A stretch of DNA of 64,000 bases from Hemibagrus wyckioides (taxonomy: Eukaryota; Chordata; Actinopteri; Siluriformes; Bagridae). The notes under the pieces are model-generated. The model did not search any database and was not told the DNA's origin. It was given only the letters and a program-made list of their open reading frames with translations. The stretch spans positions 22,941,780 to 23,005,779 of the forward strand of contig NC_080710.1 of NCBI RefSeq assembly GCF_019097595.1, in the 5' to 3' direction. Position 1 is the stretch's first letter. Every line of letters begins with the position of its first letter. Position numbers and translations under genes: made by a program. Of the stretch, positions 46,771 through 60,358 are shown piece after piece.

Positions 46771-47200
46771 CGTGAGATCGCCCGAGTTCCCTCGGATTAA
46801 TCCCGTTTCTTCACTCTAATCTGTATTTTTGCTTTTTCCGAAATAAGTCCAGTCTGCAAGAGAAATGGAAGACGAGGTGGGAAACTAACTACAGGGTCGT
46901 GTCTCTTCACTCCGCCTCGTTTCTCCCAGGCGCTGCGCTTCACGTGTACGGTGCGCTCTTTGCGTTTGCTCCTCATGCGTTTCGCGCATTCCCAACAATA
47001 GAAATCAGCTTTCTGGTAGCACGCACATCCGCGCTGCCATGGCTCTCCTCCGCCCGTTAGAAGTGTGTTCTCACACTTGTATGGGTTTGAAGAAGTTGCC
47101 GCTGTGCCCCAGCTTGGTGCTCCACAGCGCCTCCTGTGTTCATCACTGCGCCATGAGCACGCTGGAGGAGGAGGGAACTGCACACTGAACATAGTGTACA
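46771..47200 (-). promoter_or_regulatory. PLEKHO1 5'UTR and probable CpG-rich promoter
   Basis: The region immediately upstream of the PLEKHO1 start codon is distinctly richer in G+C and CpG than the AT-rich surroundings, mainly between 46740 and 47150. It therefore probably holds the 5'UTR and a CpG-type promoter. The start context is cacgATGAAG, with A at -3. I see no TATA box that can be assigned. The open frame across 46797-47201 on this strand has no recognisable protein and is read as UTR or promoter. Confidence 0.45.
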
Positions 47201-50200
47201 ACTCAAATTTGTGAAGGCCTAGATACAGAAGTTATCTTCTAATACTTAGGCATTACTGATTATTTCGTGGCTATAACCACGTCAATCTGAAGCTATGCTT
47301 TGTTTCACACTACTGGCTAGCACCACGGACTCTGAACAGATGAGAATGAGTGCTCAGTTTGATCCACTGTAACATACTGAGTCAAGGGTTCACAGGTTGA
47401 CAGCACCTGCTGTATATGATCATGAGTGTTTCAGCTCAGCTCTACTTACATCAGTTGGTTTGTAGCTTGTTGGACTTTGTAATTGTGGAAATGAATCAGA
47501 AATCACCATTTACAGCTTTACCTGGAGGATGTATACATTGTTGGATGTCAAGCTATAAAACTATAAAATCATGTATATTACATTAGTGAGTATCATTCTA
47601 TAGTTAACACTGTAGGAAGTAATGTATACAGGCTATAGAAAATGTTTTGTCTTTGGTGAATTACATTTGTCATGGAGATCATCCCATTTCTCATATGGCA
47701 CCAAGTGTGAGTCTGTGCTAAACTTCACTGAGCATTTTCAGGACAAAATGGATCTTTACTTTATTTAGTTCTCTGATTTACACATGTATAAAAAAAACTG
47801 AATGCAGGGGAGGTGGAGTAATGGAACATGTCAGTTTTTCACTAAGTGCCATAAACTGTTTCTAGTTCAGCAGTGAGCGGGTGAGAACAATGTATTCTTC
47901 TGAGTGTTCAACATTTTAATGATGTACTTGAGCTTCCTGGAATCACTGGCTGCTGTCCCCTCATGCAACAGTGAAGTCATTCATCTGTAACTAATTACTC
48001 AGATGTAACTGTTCCTCTTTAACTGGAAAGCTATTCTGATACTCACTTAACTATTTGCTGCTTGTAAATGGACAACATCCTGTACTATAACGTCTATTTG
48101 GCTTGCAAAACCCTAATTTATTTGACAGAATGGATGCAAAGCATTCAAAATCTGTATGCAACACTATGTCAAAAATAGCCCAAATATGTGGATGAAGGGC
48201 AAATTGTATCTAAATTCATTCATTCATTCATTTTCAGTAATTTCTTCATCTTGGTCAGAGTTGTGGTGGATGCAGAGATCTGGGTGTGAGGCAGAATGGG
48301 ACACCTGACTTTCACAAGGCGACATGCACACACACATATTCACACACTCTTTCAATTTATCTGTAATTTAGAGTCACTAATCCACCAGAGGGCATTTTTT
48401 TGTGAGGTGAAGAGAAACAGGAGAACCCACACAAAACCCAAATGAACACAGGGAGAACATGTGAAACTCCACACAGACAGTAACCTGAGCTCAGGATCAA
48501 ACCAGAGACCCTGAAGATGTGAGATAGCAATGCAGCCCATTGTGAGATAGCATGCTGCTCATGTGCTTTGATGTTTGAAGCTAATTATCTTTATTTTTAT
48601 TTATTTAAATAATCTATTTAACACCAATTACACATAACCATCTATTAGATCATTTGTTGGACAGCTGGTTAATGTGTCTCATTTGTATCTATCCAGAGAT
48701 TTGATTTCCAACACATTTTTCATGATACCACATTTTAAGCCTATATATTTTTTAGAGTTAATTGAGATTTAATGTTTAATGCCATATTTTGGGATTTAAC
48801 ACTAATGTAATATATTCCTGTTTAAAGTATTTTTTATTTGCTATTTCTAAACATCAGGCACTAGAACACAAAAGTAATCACATCAGACAAATGACACTCA
48901 CTAATCCAGTACCACTGCCCCAGTTTTAGCAGGCCTGTTGCACAACCATGGTGGAAAGGCGCTTATGGAGCTTCTCTCCAGCCAGTCAATAACAACAACA
49001 ACAACAAAAAAAAAAAAACATAAGAGGCTTTTTAGACTAGTGAAGGTACAAGTAGATCCACTTTAGAAAGAAAGGAACAAATTATAAATGACTATGTGTT
49101 ATCTTTTATATTCAAAAACATCTAGCAATTTACTGTCTGTAGATCGCTTAAGTGTTTATTGTCTAAAGACTTCAGACCCTGACAACCTCTCAAGTCCTTT
49201 TAGAAATAGCTCACCCTCACATCTCACTTTGTAAGGGAAAAGGTCGCATCTATAAATAGCAGGCAGTCTTCTGAGAGACCTGTTAGCAAATTGGTACTCT
49301 ACTGTTTGGCAATCAAACTGTGAATCCATCCAAGCTCTGTTAAATTGACTCTTCACCATAATTGGCAAATCAGATTCAGAGTTTTCCAAGTTCAACATAA
49401 AAGACTAGAGAGAATCATTTGATGAGACTCTCCCACTCTGGACAGTGACCAAGTAGCTAATATGCTACAGCCCTTAGTGTATTTACACAGTTATTACATT
49501 ACTGTTAAATGTAGCCTAAACACAGAGATCCAAGGAACATAACATTTTTCTGAGGAAAAATTAATTACAGCTTAAATGCATATTTTAGCTTAAAAACTCA
49601 GAGATCAAATGTTAAAACTAGACACCATAGTTAGCTAAACAACTACATTAAAAGCACATAGCTTTAGATTATCTATTTACGATGATCTATTATCTAGCTG
49701 GTCAGTTTTTCTTTGGCTTAAAAAATGATGAAATGTAAAAGTATAACAATAGCAAAAACAACTTAAACAACTTGTTAAAGAAGTTTTTGAGTACAGCACT
49801 ATAGTCAGTGTTTTTAGTGTTTGATAATATTTATCACTTGTGATACTGAAGGACTGAGCATTATTCCGACTGAGGTGAAGGTTTGTGAGATAGCAACGTT
49901 GCAGAAACTGGAATGCTGGTGGTTCAGGTCTGTTCACCAGCATACTCCCACACAAGCTTGGACAAACGCTGCCATACTAGGGGGATATTGTGGGTGCTTC
50001 TTGACCAGTATCATTTAGAGTGGACCATGCTCAGTGTTTTAGGATTTATGGATTAAGTGTAGAAAAAATGTTTGAGATTGTGTGTAATCTAGCATTCAGT
50101 AATAAAATATAGACATATTGCTAATCTGAGGAATGACTGCATGTTTAATAATATTAGGAAAGATTGGGGCATAACAAAAATTGTCTAGTGGTGAAAAAAT

Positions 50201-53200
50201 AATCAACTGCATAGTAACTGCACTTAAATAGATCTGGGTAATATTTGGGGATTTCTGTGTTTAACTTCTACATCACTACATTCCATTACACAAACATTTT
50301 CCTTAGGTGTATAATGCGACTAAAATGAAGTAGCTTTTTACTCCCAATTTGTAGTGTAACTCAACTGTATACTCTTCTTTTTTCCAGACTCATAGAGTCT
50401 TGTTTGGAAAATAGCAAAATAAATTTAAACCTAATTAATTGTCACAACTTTAATGCTATAAACCGAGTAGATCTACTTTTACTTGTATTTCCCTAGAGGA
50501 CATGTGTACTAACCAAAGAATCTAAGCACTGGTCACATTTCTGAAATCTGAGTGCATTCTATAGATTTGAATAAGCAAATTCACGTTTCTGAAGTCAAAT
50601 AAAGCTTTGCCTTATGCTGGAAAAACAAAGATGTCCTGTATATTTGTGCCTGTGTAAGAGAAAATCTGCACTGCTTTTATTTTTACTTTGGATACAGACA
50701 TAATAAATCTATGATATCAACACAGCAAATATAGAAGCATTTGACTTCCCAGCTGACATACTTCTTACTTTTTCATTATGGTATTGTTTTTATTTGCCTC
50801 ATAGCTCTCAATGAAAACATCAGGCTTAATGACATATTCTTCAGTTGTTCTTCCAGACAGAGCATCATCAGTAGTACACAGCACTTCACTTTATATACCA
50901 GAACAAAAGCACAAACATGTTGCTCCCTGAGGCTAAACTTCTTTAATAACCAATGCTGTATCATGTTGGGGCTTGAAATCCTATTAAAAGATATCTCGGT
51001 AATTTCGGTGGTTTAATTTTTCACATTATGTCAGAAAAGAATGTGTCTTAAATTGCTGTACATCCAAAGGGGATATACATCTAAAGCATTTACCCTATGC
51101 ATCTGTGTATCATTTTCAAAATCCCTCAATACTTTGGAGACTCCAAGGTCATGAGACGGAAATATGCACATAAACATCTTCCTCTTAAGAAATGTAACTT
51201 AGGATTACAGGCTAAATATAAGATTTTCTCCCTCAGATAGCATTAAAGTATATAATTATTGTGTTTTCTCTATAGCTCTCTAACACCCTACTTCTTTTAC
51301 AGGCAGGTGTTTTTTCAAGACAGAGTATTAAAGTGGGCTAGTACAGCTACTGACTGAGGTAAGTCTAAAAAGCCAGGGAGTCTGTCATAACAAAGCTAAT
51401 GTTTACAATGTAAAATCTTGCTTTAAAATGTAAACTGCTCCTTCAGAAGTGCATACAAAGACAGAAAGCACCGGTCAGCCTTTCACTGGTGTGTTTAGTT
51501 TTGGCTGAAAGAATGGGTCGCAACAACAAGTCTTAGATGTGGGTTGTACTGTGTACATTCAGGCACTTGTGTCTGTAGCTGTATGCAAATAAGACCCTAG
51601 CTAGAATTTATATATGCGTACTTCTAAATACATTTCTTATGATCCTTTTGCATTATTATCCTGCCCATATCTCTGTACTATAATGATTATTAACACTATT
51701 ATTGATCAATTAGTAAATTATAATGCACATAACCAATGACAGTCATTGTTACCTGTCAGATAATGATGGGTCTAAAAAAGATTATTATCACACATCTAAA
51801 AGCGATGGCTTCAGGATCAGGCTTACGTCAGGAATGTTGCTGTCTCTTCTTTGCTGTTACCTTACACTAGCAAATGAAAGATTCAGTGAAACCCCATCTC
51901 ACATGGAATGTTGGGTCCTAGAGCAAGTGTCTGAGTGACCAGACTGCTGATAGTTAAACACCAGTTCAACCTGAGTCATCATACTGCCCTGTCCCTTGTT
52001 GCGTGATAAAAATACACAGAGGGATTAAAACAACTGAGCCATTATAATGTGTGCATAAGCACTGAAGCACAACCACCGAGTGAAAGTTAACCACCGAGCC
52101 GTTTTGTCCTTAAGAAAGAAAAAGCTGATTGAAATGGCAAGAATGTATATCACAGAAATAGGCAGCATTCTTGGATTTCACATTACAAGATATCATGTTT
52201 GTGTCCACCTCACTAATCTCACAGCGAATGAGGTCAAGCACAGATATTCAGGAAAAGACCTACTTTGTGTGGATTATATAATTGAATTCATGTATTAGGG
52301 TAAATATAGTGGACAGTATCCAGTGGTACAAGAAGTAATAATTTAATAACATGACTGTTTTAAGACAGATTTCAGATATCAGGCTACTTAAATAGCAAGA
52401 TAAATCCTCAGTGATTTGCGTTCTGTACTCTGATACTCTATTCTGAGGTGTAAACATTGCATCCTCTGGAAAACCTAAAACACTGATCAGAACTCAGAGC
52501 TTTCAAGTCTAATTTGGCACAAACTTTTCTGCTACATACTGCCTACATTTCATAGCCTTAGGCATAACAGAAGGTCACTGTTTCAGTAATGGTGTTCAGG
52601 TTTGAAGCAGAAAAAAATAGTATTTGAAGATGGAGGATGAAACCACTCATCAAACCTTGTGAGCTTTTGCTGTGGGAATGATTGACAAGTTAGAAGAAAT
52701 AAATAGATAGTAAACATAGGGTGAGACATGACCAAAGTTAAAATGGCAATAGCCACTTTTTTGCTGAGCATGTGAGATATTTTAGTCATTAATTAGTTTA
52801 ACAGGTTTCAAAAATAGAACCCAGCTTAGGTTTGTTGTGGTTTTTCAAAGCATTTCAAAACATTTCAGACGTTACTTAACTGTTTTATAATAATTTTAGC
52901 TAGCTAGCTAATGTTAGCTCAGGCTTGCCATCAAGAGGCAGTCATATACAGCTCCAACTTTACCCCACATTCTTTAGGAAGCTAAATAATGGCTTAAATA
53001 TATAAACTTTGGCTAAAGAGAATTGGATTAGATTACTTAAATTTAGCAAATCTAGTAGTTTTACTTGTAGGCTAGCCTATTATAACAAAACAGAAGTAAA
53101 CTCTGGTAGGTAAATAACCACAAGAAGCTCAGACTTTGCATCCATTTGCAAGTGAGCATCAGGGCTAACTAACAATAGCAGTGACAGTAATCTTGTTTGC

Positions 53201-53302
53201 TGTAGTATTAATATAACTACCTGGAAAATATGCAGTTAAAACAATTATTGTAACTATCACACATTTCATTTTACAGTGTAAAATACAATAAATGACCAAT
53301 TA
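47201..53302. other. Intergenic, upstream of PLEKHO1
   Basis: It contains a diverged direct repeat at 47667-47840 (see findings), a dispersed repeat at 48214-48545 and a (CAA)n/A-run at 48988-49019. The rest, especially 49.1-53.3 kb, shows no supported exons. Confidence 0.45.
48214..48545 (+). repeat. Dispersed fish repeat (ATTCATTCATTTTC... family)
   Basis: It starts ATTCATTCATTCATTTTCAG and includes ACACACACATATTCACACAC, GGAGAACCCACACAAAACCC, GGGAGAACATGTGAAACTCC and GGATCAAACCAGAGACCCTG, ending in TGTGAGATAGCAATGCAGCC. This is a near full-length copy of a repeat frequent in teleosts. Relics of it occur at 22018-22135, 37375-37505, 54975-55190 and 59300-59590. Confidence 0.65.
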
Positions 53303-54660
53303 TAGAGTGCATTCAGAAAGTATTCTTCCCTCTTTTTTTTTATTTTATGTTGCAGCCTGATACTACAATCGTTCAAATTACGACTGAATCGTTCAAATAG
53401 ACTGGACATTATTAGGAAAGGCACACACCTCTTTATAGATGGCCTCACAGCTAACAATGCATATTATAGCAAAAACCAAACTATGAGGTCAAAGGAACTG
53501 CCTGCAAAGCTTAGAGACAGGATTGTTGAAGGCACAGATCTGGGGAAGGCTACAAAACAATTTCTGCTGCACTGAAGATTCCTAAGTGCACAATAGCCTC
53601 CATAATTCTCAAATTGAAGAAGTTTGTCACAAACAGGACAAAAGCTGGTCAACAAGGCCAAACTGAGCTTTCAGGGAGAAGGGACCTGACCAAGAACCTG
53701 ATGGTCACCCTGACTGAGTTCCAGAGATCCTGTGTGGAGATGGAACAAAGTTCCAGAAGGACAACCATCACTGCAGCCCTCCACTGATCTGGGCTTTATG
53801 GCAGATTGGCTAGATGGAAGGCTCTCCTCAGTGCAAAACACAAGCACCTGAAGGATTCTCAGACTGTGAGGAACAAGATTCTCTCATCGGATGAAATCAA
53901 GATTGAATGGTTTGGCCTCAATTTCTAAAATACTATCCCAACAGTGAAGCATGGTGGTGGCAGCATCATGCTGTGGGTTTTTTTTTTTCAGCAGCAGGGA
54001 CTGGGAGACTAGTCAGTGTTGAGGGAAAGCTGAATGGAGCAAAGTACAAAGATATCCTCAATAGAAACCTGTTCCACAGTGCTCAGGACCTCAAACTGTG
54101 CCAAGATTTCACCTTCCAACATGTCAACGACTGTAAGAACATAGCCAAGACAACACAGGATTGGCTTAGGGATAACTCTGTGAATGTCCTAGAGTGGCCC
54201 TGACTTGAACCCTATTGAACATCTCTGGAAAGAACTGAAAATGGCTGTCCACCGACAGTCCCCATCCAACCTGACCAAGCTTGAGATGATTTGCAAAGAA
54301 GAATGGCAGAAAATCCCCTGCTCCAGGTGTACAAAGCTTGTTGTGTCATACCCAAAAAGACTCAAGGCTGCAATTGCTGGCAAAGGAGCTTCAACTAAGA
54401 ATTGAGTAAAGGGTCTGAATACTTATGTACATTTGATATTTCAGTTTTTTGTTTTAGTAAATTTCCAGATATTTCTAGAATTCTGTTTTCACTTTGTCAC
54501 TATTGGATACTGAGTGTAGATTAATGAGAAACAAAAATGAATTTGAACGATTAATATAGTTTAATAGTAATATTAAATATAATTAATAGTAATATCAGGC
54601 TGCAACATAACAAAATTGAAAAAAATAAAGGGGGTCTGAATACGTTCAGAACGCACTGTA
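53303..54660 (+). pseudogene. Tc1-like transposon, family F, decayed but with both ends
   Basis: Terminal inverted repeats start TAGAGTGCATTCAGAAAGTA and (inverted) TACAGTGCGTTCTGAACGTA. Similarity between the ends continues inward for over 60 bp (ATGTTGCAGCCTGATA on both sides). The interior encodes plus-strand transposase with many breaks. HTH-region strings include TCTGCTGCACTGAAGATTCC. The DDE region has AGTGAAGCATGGTGGTGGCA. The C-terminal frame at 54205-54405 has NPIEHLWKELK, EEWQKIPCSRC and a final GKGASTKN. No full-length frame survives. Confidence 0.92.
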
Positions 54661-56890
54661 CATATGCTATATCATTTGCTAAACCACTGAAACCAGGAAG
54701 TCACTGCGTAACAGTGAAATACCGAAATATTTCACATTTAACTAAGTGAAAAAAATATTAAAAGTATTAAAAAAAACAATTACATGTTTAATTAAATTCA
54801 TTCTTAAATCTTTCTTAAACTCTAAACAGGTTTTGTTCCAAATTTGGTTAGGAGTTTTAAGAGTGAGCCAAAGAAAGAATAAAAACCAAAATCTACGCCA
54901 TTGAATTTTAATGTCAATGCAATATGATCTACTGAAAATCCTTTAACCGTCTTATTGGGTTACGGTCTGTATGGAGTATCCAAATGTTCTCTGCGTGTTG
55001 AATGGGTTTCCTTTGTGCTCTCCAGTATTCTCTCACATTCCAAAACATGCATATAGGCAGATTGGCAATGCTAAAATGCCTCTGATAATGTATGTGAAAT
55101 GTATGTGCTTGGTGCTTTGCAGTGGACTGTTACTGAAGATGAATTCATGATTTCTGGTTCCCAGAAAAGGTGTGCGCCCATGTCCCTTTATTCTGGACTC
55201 CTAAATACTGATACTGACCAGATATTTATTCTATGAGAGTTGGAAAAGCATAATTGTTTCAAACTTGAGTGATCAGTTTTAAGACAAAAGTTTAAACACA
55301 AAAGGATTACTTTTAATGTAACGTTCAGCTGATCACTGAAATTCACAATAGCTGTTAATCTTGGTCTTTCTATTAAATACATTGCAGACATGTCTGATGC
55401 ACCTCTGTTATGTAGCAGAGTGAGAGTAGTGGTTTGTTTACGACTGAATACTTGGATTTGACTAATCGGATCTTACATCATGCTTAAAAAACAATAAAAC
55501 TAGGGGTTGTTTATTAGTTAACTGCCCTGATTGGACAGTTAAATATAACAAAATACACCCTGTATTGTTTTGTTTTGTTTGTTTTTTTTAAATCAAAACA
55601 ATGCAATATTTCTTATAGAATAGAAATAGCTGAAAATAAAAATAGGCTCTGTTATATATCACAGCATTGTATGTGTGAGACCTACACTGTAATCATGTTG
55701 CTTTGCAAGCTCAAAAATAACACTGTTTATGGTTTAAATTTTGTTAAAAGCATTAATGACTTCCTAAATTTAAAGCTATTAAAAGCTTGCTGTAACTTGT
55801 ACTTGGATCTCCTGTTGTATTAAAAGTGTAGAAAAATAAAGGTGTCAGAAATTCTGTTTACTACAATATTATCTGCTTCAAAAGGTGCTCAGGACACATA
55901 AAAATACGCCTTGCACTTTAAAATAAAAGCTGAATAAATCTTTTAAATGACATAAATTAATTTTAACTTGACCAATTATATCTTAATCTTTTATAAATTC
56001 ATGTAAATATACTTGGATTTATGACACCACTGACACGTCCACATTTGCACTCACACTGACACTATATTTGGCCAAGTGAGATGCACCTGGGTCTTGTAAT
56101 GCTAGCCCTGAAACTCTACTCTGTACACCCATCAATTATGGAGTGAGCCAAGAACAGGAATGTTCATTGACACGCTCTTGTCAAAGAACCATCTTTCCAA
56201 AAAAAAATCCCTGAAACTATTTCAGTTCATCACTGATATAACGCTGGTTTCCTCTGAATCCCCAAGGAGTGAGATTTATTAGTGTTTTTGTAGTACACCC
56301 TGAAAAAAATGGCAGCTCACAACACTTCTAAACACGTCTCATATTCTCAAGGTGTGTAGAAATTGAAATCCCTGTTGTATGGCAGTCCTCTGCTGGGAAT
56401 TATAGGGACTTGTATATTTTCTCTGCTGACTGATGATCGTTGCTGGGTGGCCATGTATTTGGTGGCTTCTTTAACTGGATAATAATAAGTAAAGATTTCC
56501 CTGTAGGAGGCTCAGTGATTTACATTAAATAATAAACTCAGGTCTAAATTAGAGAATTCGTGAATATGATGTCAACCATTTCTTGCTGGTTATTATACAA
56601 TGTAGTAATTTGGGCTCTTCACATTGGGTTTTGGCATTAAAGAGCAAGTAATCAGAGGTTACACTGAGATCTGAGTGCTCCTAATCAATTATTAAAACAT
56701 CTTTTATTGGTTTGGTCATTATTCATAAGGCATAAATATGCTATTTCTACCATCTCAACCTATTGTAGAGGTTTGTTTTAGACATCTTTAATCAGTTAAT
56801 GCAGACATTTATCTACAGGGTACTACTTTTTAATCTCCAGTAAAAAAAAAAAAAAGAAGAAGCCTGATTCCACCTACAGTCATTTACATA
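54661..56890. other. Intergenic, nothing coding
   Basis: A decayed minus-orientation copy of the 48.2-kb repeat family is at about 54975-55190 (ACATTCCAAAACATGCATAT, CTTTGCAGTGGACTGTTACT). Otherwise I recognise nothing. Confidence 0.45.
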
Positions 56891-56904
56891 GAGTGTGTGT
56901 GTGT

Positions 56905-57473
56905 TGTGTGACCGGCTGTATCACTGTCTGGTATGGGAACTGCACTGTGTCAGCCCGGAAAGCTCTGCAGAGGGTGGTGAAAACTGCCCAACCCAATCTT
57001 AGGAGTTCCACTTCCTAAGATCGAGGACATTTACAGGAAGCATTGTCTCAGCAGAGCACGCAAAATCATAAAGGACTTCTCTCACCCTGCCAATAGACTC
57101 TTTGCCCTCCTGCCTTCTGGGAGGCACTACAGGAGCCTCCAGACCAAGACAAGCAGGTTTAGGAACAGCTTTTTCCCCACAGCTGTTTTTTTGCTGAACT
57201 CTGCCTCCACCCGATCACACATATTGACTGAACACATTATTATCAGTGTATATAACCTTTTTCTGTATATAACCCTTTCTGTGTACAGTTTACATATGTG
57301 TACAGTTTACATATGCAAATATTTATCATGGTATACAATATCTTACTCATTGCATACATCTAAATCATTGCACTCATTGTACATAACTCCTTCTATGAAT
57401 ACTGTTTAAATATTTAATTATTTTCATGGTATACAGTACCTTCTTTATTGCACCACCTATAATCATTTTATTA

Positions 57474-57522
<49 letters not shown>

Positions 57523-57777
57523 TTATTTTACTCATTTGCACTCATTGTATTTATCTCCCTCTGTATACTGTTTATATACTGTTTTTTTTATATAAATTAT
57601 TTATATATTTTTATATATTGTTTATATATGCAAATTATTTATTTGTTTGTATACTGATTATATATGCTAATTATTTGCACTGCGAAAATGCACTTCTGGT
57701 TAGATGCTAACTGTATTTCGTTGCCTTGTACCCACATGTGCAGTGACAATAAAGTTGAATCTAATCTAATCTAATCC
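56905..57777 (+). pseudogene. LINE 3' end, CR1/L2/Rex-type reverse transcriptase tail
   Basis: The plus-strand frame gives ITVWYGNCTVSARKALQRVV, then a frameshift near 56990-57010, then LPKIEDIYRKHCLSRARKII, KDFSHPANRLFALLPSGRRY and TKTSRFRNSFFP. This is the C-terminal region of the non-LTR reverse transcriptase group close to L2 and Rex1. A long AT-rich 3'UTR with a (TTA)n run follows. The end has CATTTCGTTG-like sequence and an ATCTAATCTAATC tail at 57757-57776. It is 5'-truncated. Confidence 0.85.
57474..57523. repeat. (TTA)n microsatellite within the LINE 3'UTR
   Basis: About 16 units. The poly-Tyr frame across it is an artefact. Confidence 0.95.
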
Positions 57778-57842
57778 TTTTGTTCACACTAAGAGATAGT
57801 ATAGTGGACGATATAGTTCTGTATGCTGTATGCTATAGCATG

Positions 57843-58090
57843 CACTATTTGGCCAAATGTTTGTGGATGCCTGATCATCCCACCCATATTTGGGAATAAA
57901 TAAATCCCAGTTTAAACACCAACTCCCCTCTTGCTGATATAATAACCTCTACTCTTATAAAAATGTAGATTTTGGAGTGTTATTGTGGGGATTTGGCCAT
58001 TCAGGCACAAAAGCATTGGTGAGGTCAGGCACTGATGTGGGGCCAGCAGACCTGTGGTGCAGTCAGCTTTCCAATTGATCCCAGACCTTT
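57843..58090 (-). mobile_element. Tc1-like element, family C copy 4 (one end only)
   Basis: The terminus GCACTATTTGGCCAAATGTT continues with TGTGGATGCCTGATCATCCC, AACCTCTACTCTTATAAAAA, TTTGGCCATTCAGGCACAAA and GTGAGGTCAGGCACTGATGT, the minus-strand transposase 3' part. It ends without a second terminus. Confidence 0.8.
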
Positions 58091-59058
58091 CTTGTTTCAT
58101 TTTGTTTATAATGGTTGAATTTGTATTACTGAATCTGTAAAGCAGATAACATTTTCATTTAAACTCTAAGAGTGCCATAACCACATCAGAATGACAATTT
58201 ACTAGTTCAGAGTGTTAACCTGCACTGTATATTTTACAGTTTCCATGCCACAACATACTCAACTCAGTTCAACTCAGTGCCTCAAGAATGAATTCTGAAA
58301 TAGTTTAAAATATGTGTAAGTGTAACAGAATGTGAAAATATTTAATTGAATAATGTTGCACAAAATGCACAAAGACATAATGTGTTTTTGCAGGATTAAA
58401 ACTGCAAGTATGCAGTTTTGTATACAGTTACACACGCTGCCATGTCAGTTCAAGACAGGACAGCATGGTATTGACTGATTCAGACATGTCACATATGTTT
58501 GTTTGTCTGAGTTCCCTTTCATAGGTTGATTTGCATTTGTTTTCTATGTTCTATGGGGTGTGATCACACTGGAAACAGCTGGAAGCCACATTACATTAGA
58601 TAACACAATCAAAGAATTTGGGATCAATAATCTCTCTGGCTCTCTCACTGCCATTATAAGGCAATGGCCCACAGGACAATGATAGTCACAATGTTGGTAA
58701 AATGTTGGAAGTGAAATTTGAAATGCTTCCCAAACCATCCCAAAACTCTCATTATCTCATAACCTTCCTGTCCAAGTGAAGCACTTAATCTTTTTATAGC
58801 TCCCCCTAAGAATTGTTCAGCTCAAAGGGCCAGAAGTGTGGAACATGAAAGTGCATCACATTGATTATAAAGCACAGGAAGTAAAATGATGACCAACAAA
58901 CATTCTTCTTCATGGTCCATTAGAATTGAAAAAGACATTTTGCCTCCGATGAGTGAAAATGAAAGTGGCTTTACACAAATGGTTATGGATGTTCTGAATA
59001 TAAGTGGTAATGATTTCTCTAATGCAATAGTAAGGGCTAGCAATGAGAAGAATGAAAG

Positions 59059-59150
59059 TGCTACTGCTGGGCCCTTGAGCAAGAACCTTAACCCACAACT
59101 GCTCAGCTATATGCTTGCATTGAAACTGTAAGTAACTTAGGCTAAAAACT
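59059..59150 (+). mobile_element. SINE fragment
   Basis: CTGCTGGGCCCTTGAGCAAG, AACCTTAACCCACAACTGCT and CAGCTATATG match the middle of a tRNA-type fish SINE. The head and tail are missing. Confidence 0.55.
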
Positions 59151-59299
59151 AATGTAAATGCTAATGTAAAACTAATGTAAAGGCACATAAAAATCAATTT
59201 GCCATGTAATACGATCCCATGATGTTTTCTTGCACATTTGCATTTGATTGTGAAGAAGGGTAATTTGCACACTGAAAATACACAGCACAAATATTCATT

Positions 59300-59590
59300 C
59301 ATTACTCATGATATTGATCGAGAGCATATCCAGAGAACACTGGGTGTGGAAGCAGGAACACACCCTAGATGTTACACCAATCATTTACCCATCACCATGC
59401 ACACACACACTTAGCCAGTGCACCCACCAACATTTTTTGATAAGTTTTAGCAAGCCAGAGAGTCCAGAGGATGCTCATTCAAACCCTTTGCAAAACTCTG
59501 CAAAGTAATCCAAGCTCATGATTAAACTGGAGTTTGTGCAGCCCTGGAGCCGTGAGATTGCAACACTACCTATGGCACCAACATGCCACC
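59300..59590 (+). repeat. Decayed copy of the 48.2-kb repeat family
   Basis: ACACACCCTAGATGTTACAC, CATGCACACACACACTTAGC and GGAGCCGTGAGATTGCAACA keep the expected order but at low similarity. Confidence 0.4.
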
Positions 59591-60358
59591 CACAGCCCAA
59601 ATATTTTCTAGTGAAATGAACTGAGGAACCCTTACAGAGCATGAAAGTAAATTCAAAAACTTTTTGATATGAACTACTTTAGACTTTGAGTTCCGCAAGA
59701 AGATCCCTACTTCACAAATGTTTTTATTGAAAATCATATTTATGTTGATTTAAATTACGTATCAAAGTGGAAAACTGAGAATCCGAGGCTTCAAACCTCT
59801 CACAGCAAGTGTTTTATTTCATGAACTGATAGCATGGGTCTCAAAGCGTAGGCTATCTCTGTACAATCCCACTGATTCTGTGAGTAGCACTGATTAGAGT
59901 GTGTCTTCATGCAGCATGCAGTAGAGTAATACATAGCAGTGATTACTGCACCCAACCAACTATAAGCTGCCATACAAGCTCAATGTTAATTACACCCCAG
60001 CCATGATCTGCCTATCCTCCTTCACTAAGCATGAGCTTCAGCTCCCATTATCTTAGTCTGTCTCTGCAAAGCAGCTGTGGACTAAAACATAGCCACTCTG
60101 AATATTATTTGGAGTTAAAAAGCTGAGCAATATTTGATTCTATCATGTTCAAGACAGGATGTTTCTTTATAGCCGTTAAATTCAGGCACCTTTACTAGTT
60201 AAAACACTATGGTCTTAATTTACTGAAGAGTTTTATGTGTAAAGCGTGTGAAATCGAGAACCCAAAGGAAAATTGTAAGCTGGTTTACTTCAATTGTCTG
60301 TCAATGAGCAAAACTACTGCTACATCTAAATTACTTTGCTTTTGTTGTCTCAATGACT

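Noticed and set aside
46797..47201. Minus-strand Cys/Arg-rich open frame of 134 codons upstream of PLEKHO1
   Set aside because: It sits in the CpG-rich 5' region, matches no family I know, and the exon 1 start with its donor is better supported. It is treated as UTR/promoter.
57426..57710. Poly-Tyr membrane-like open frame
   Set aside because: It lies in the AT-rich 3'UTR of a LINE, across a (TTA)n run.
58822..59302. Overlapping open frames on both strands near 59 kb
   Set aside because: No splice signals or recognisable domains; part overlaps a SINE fragment.
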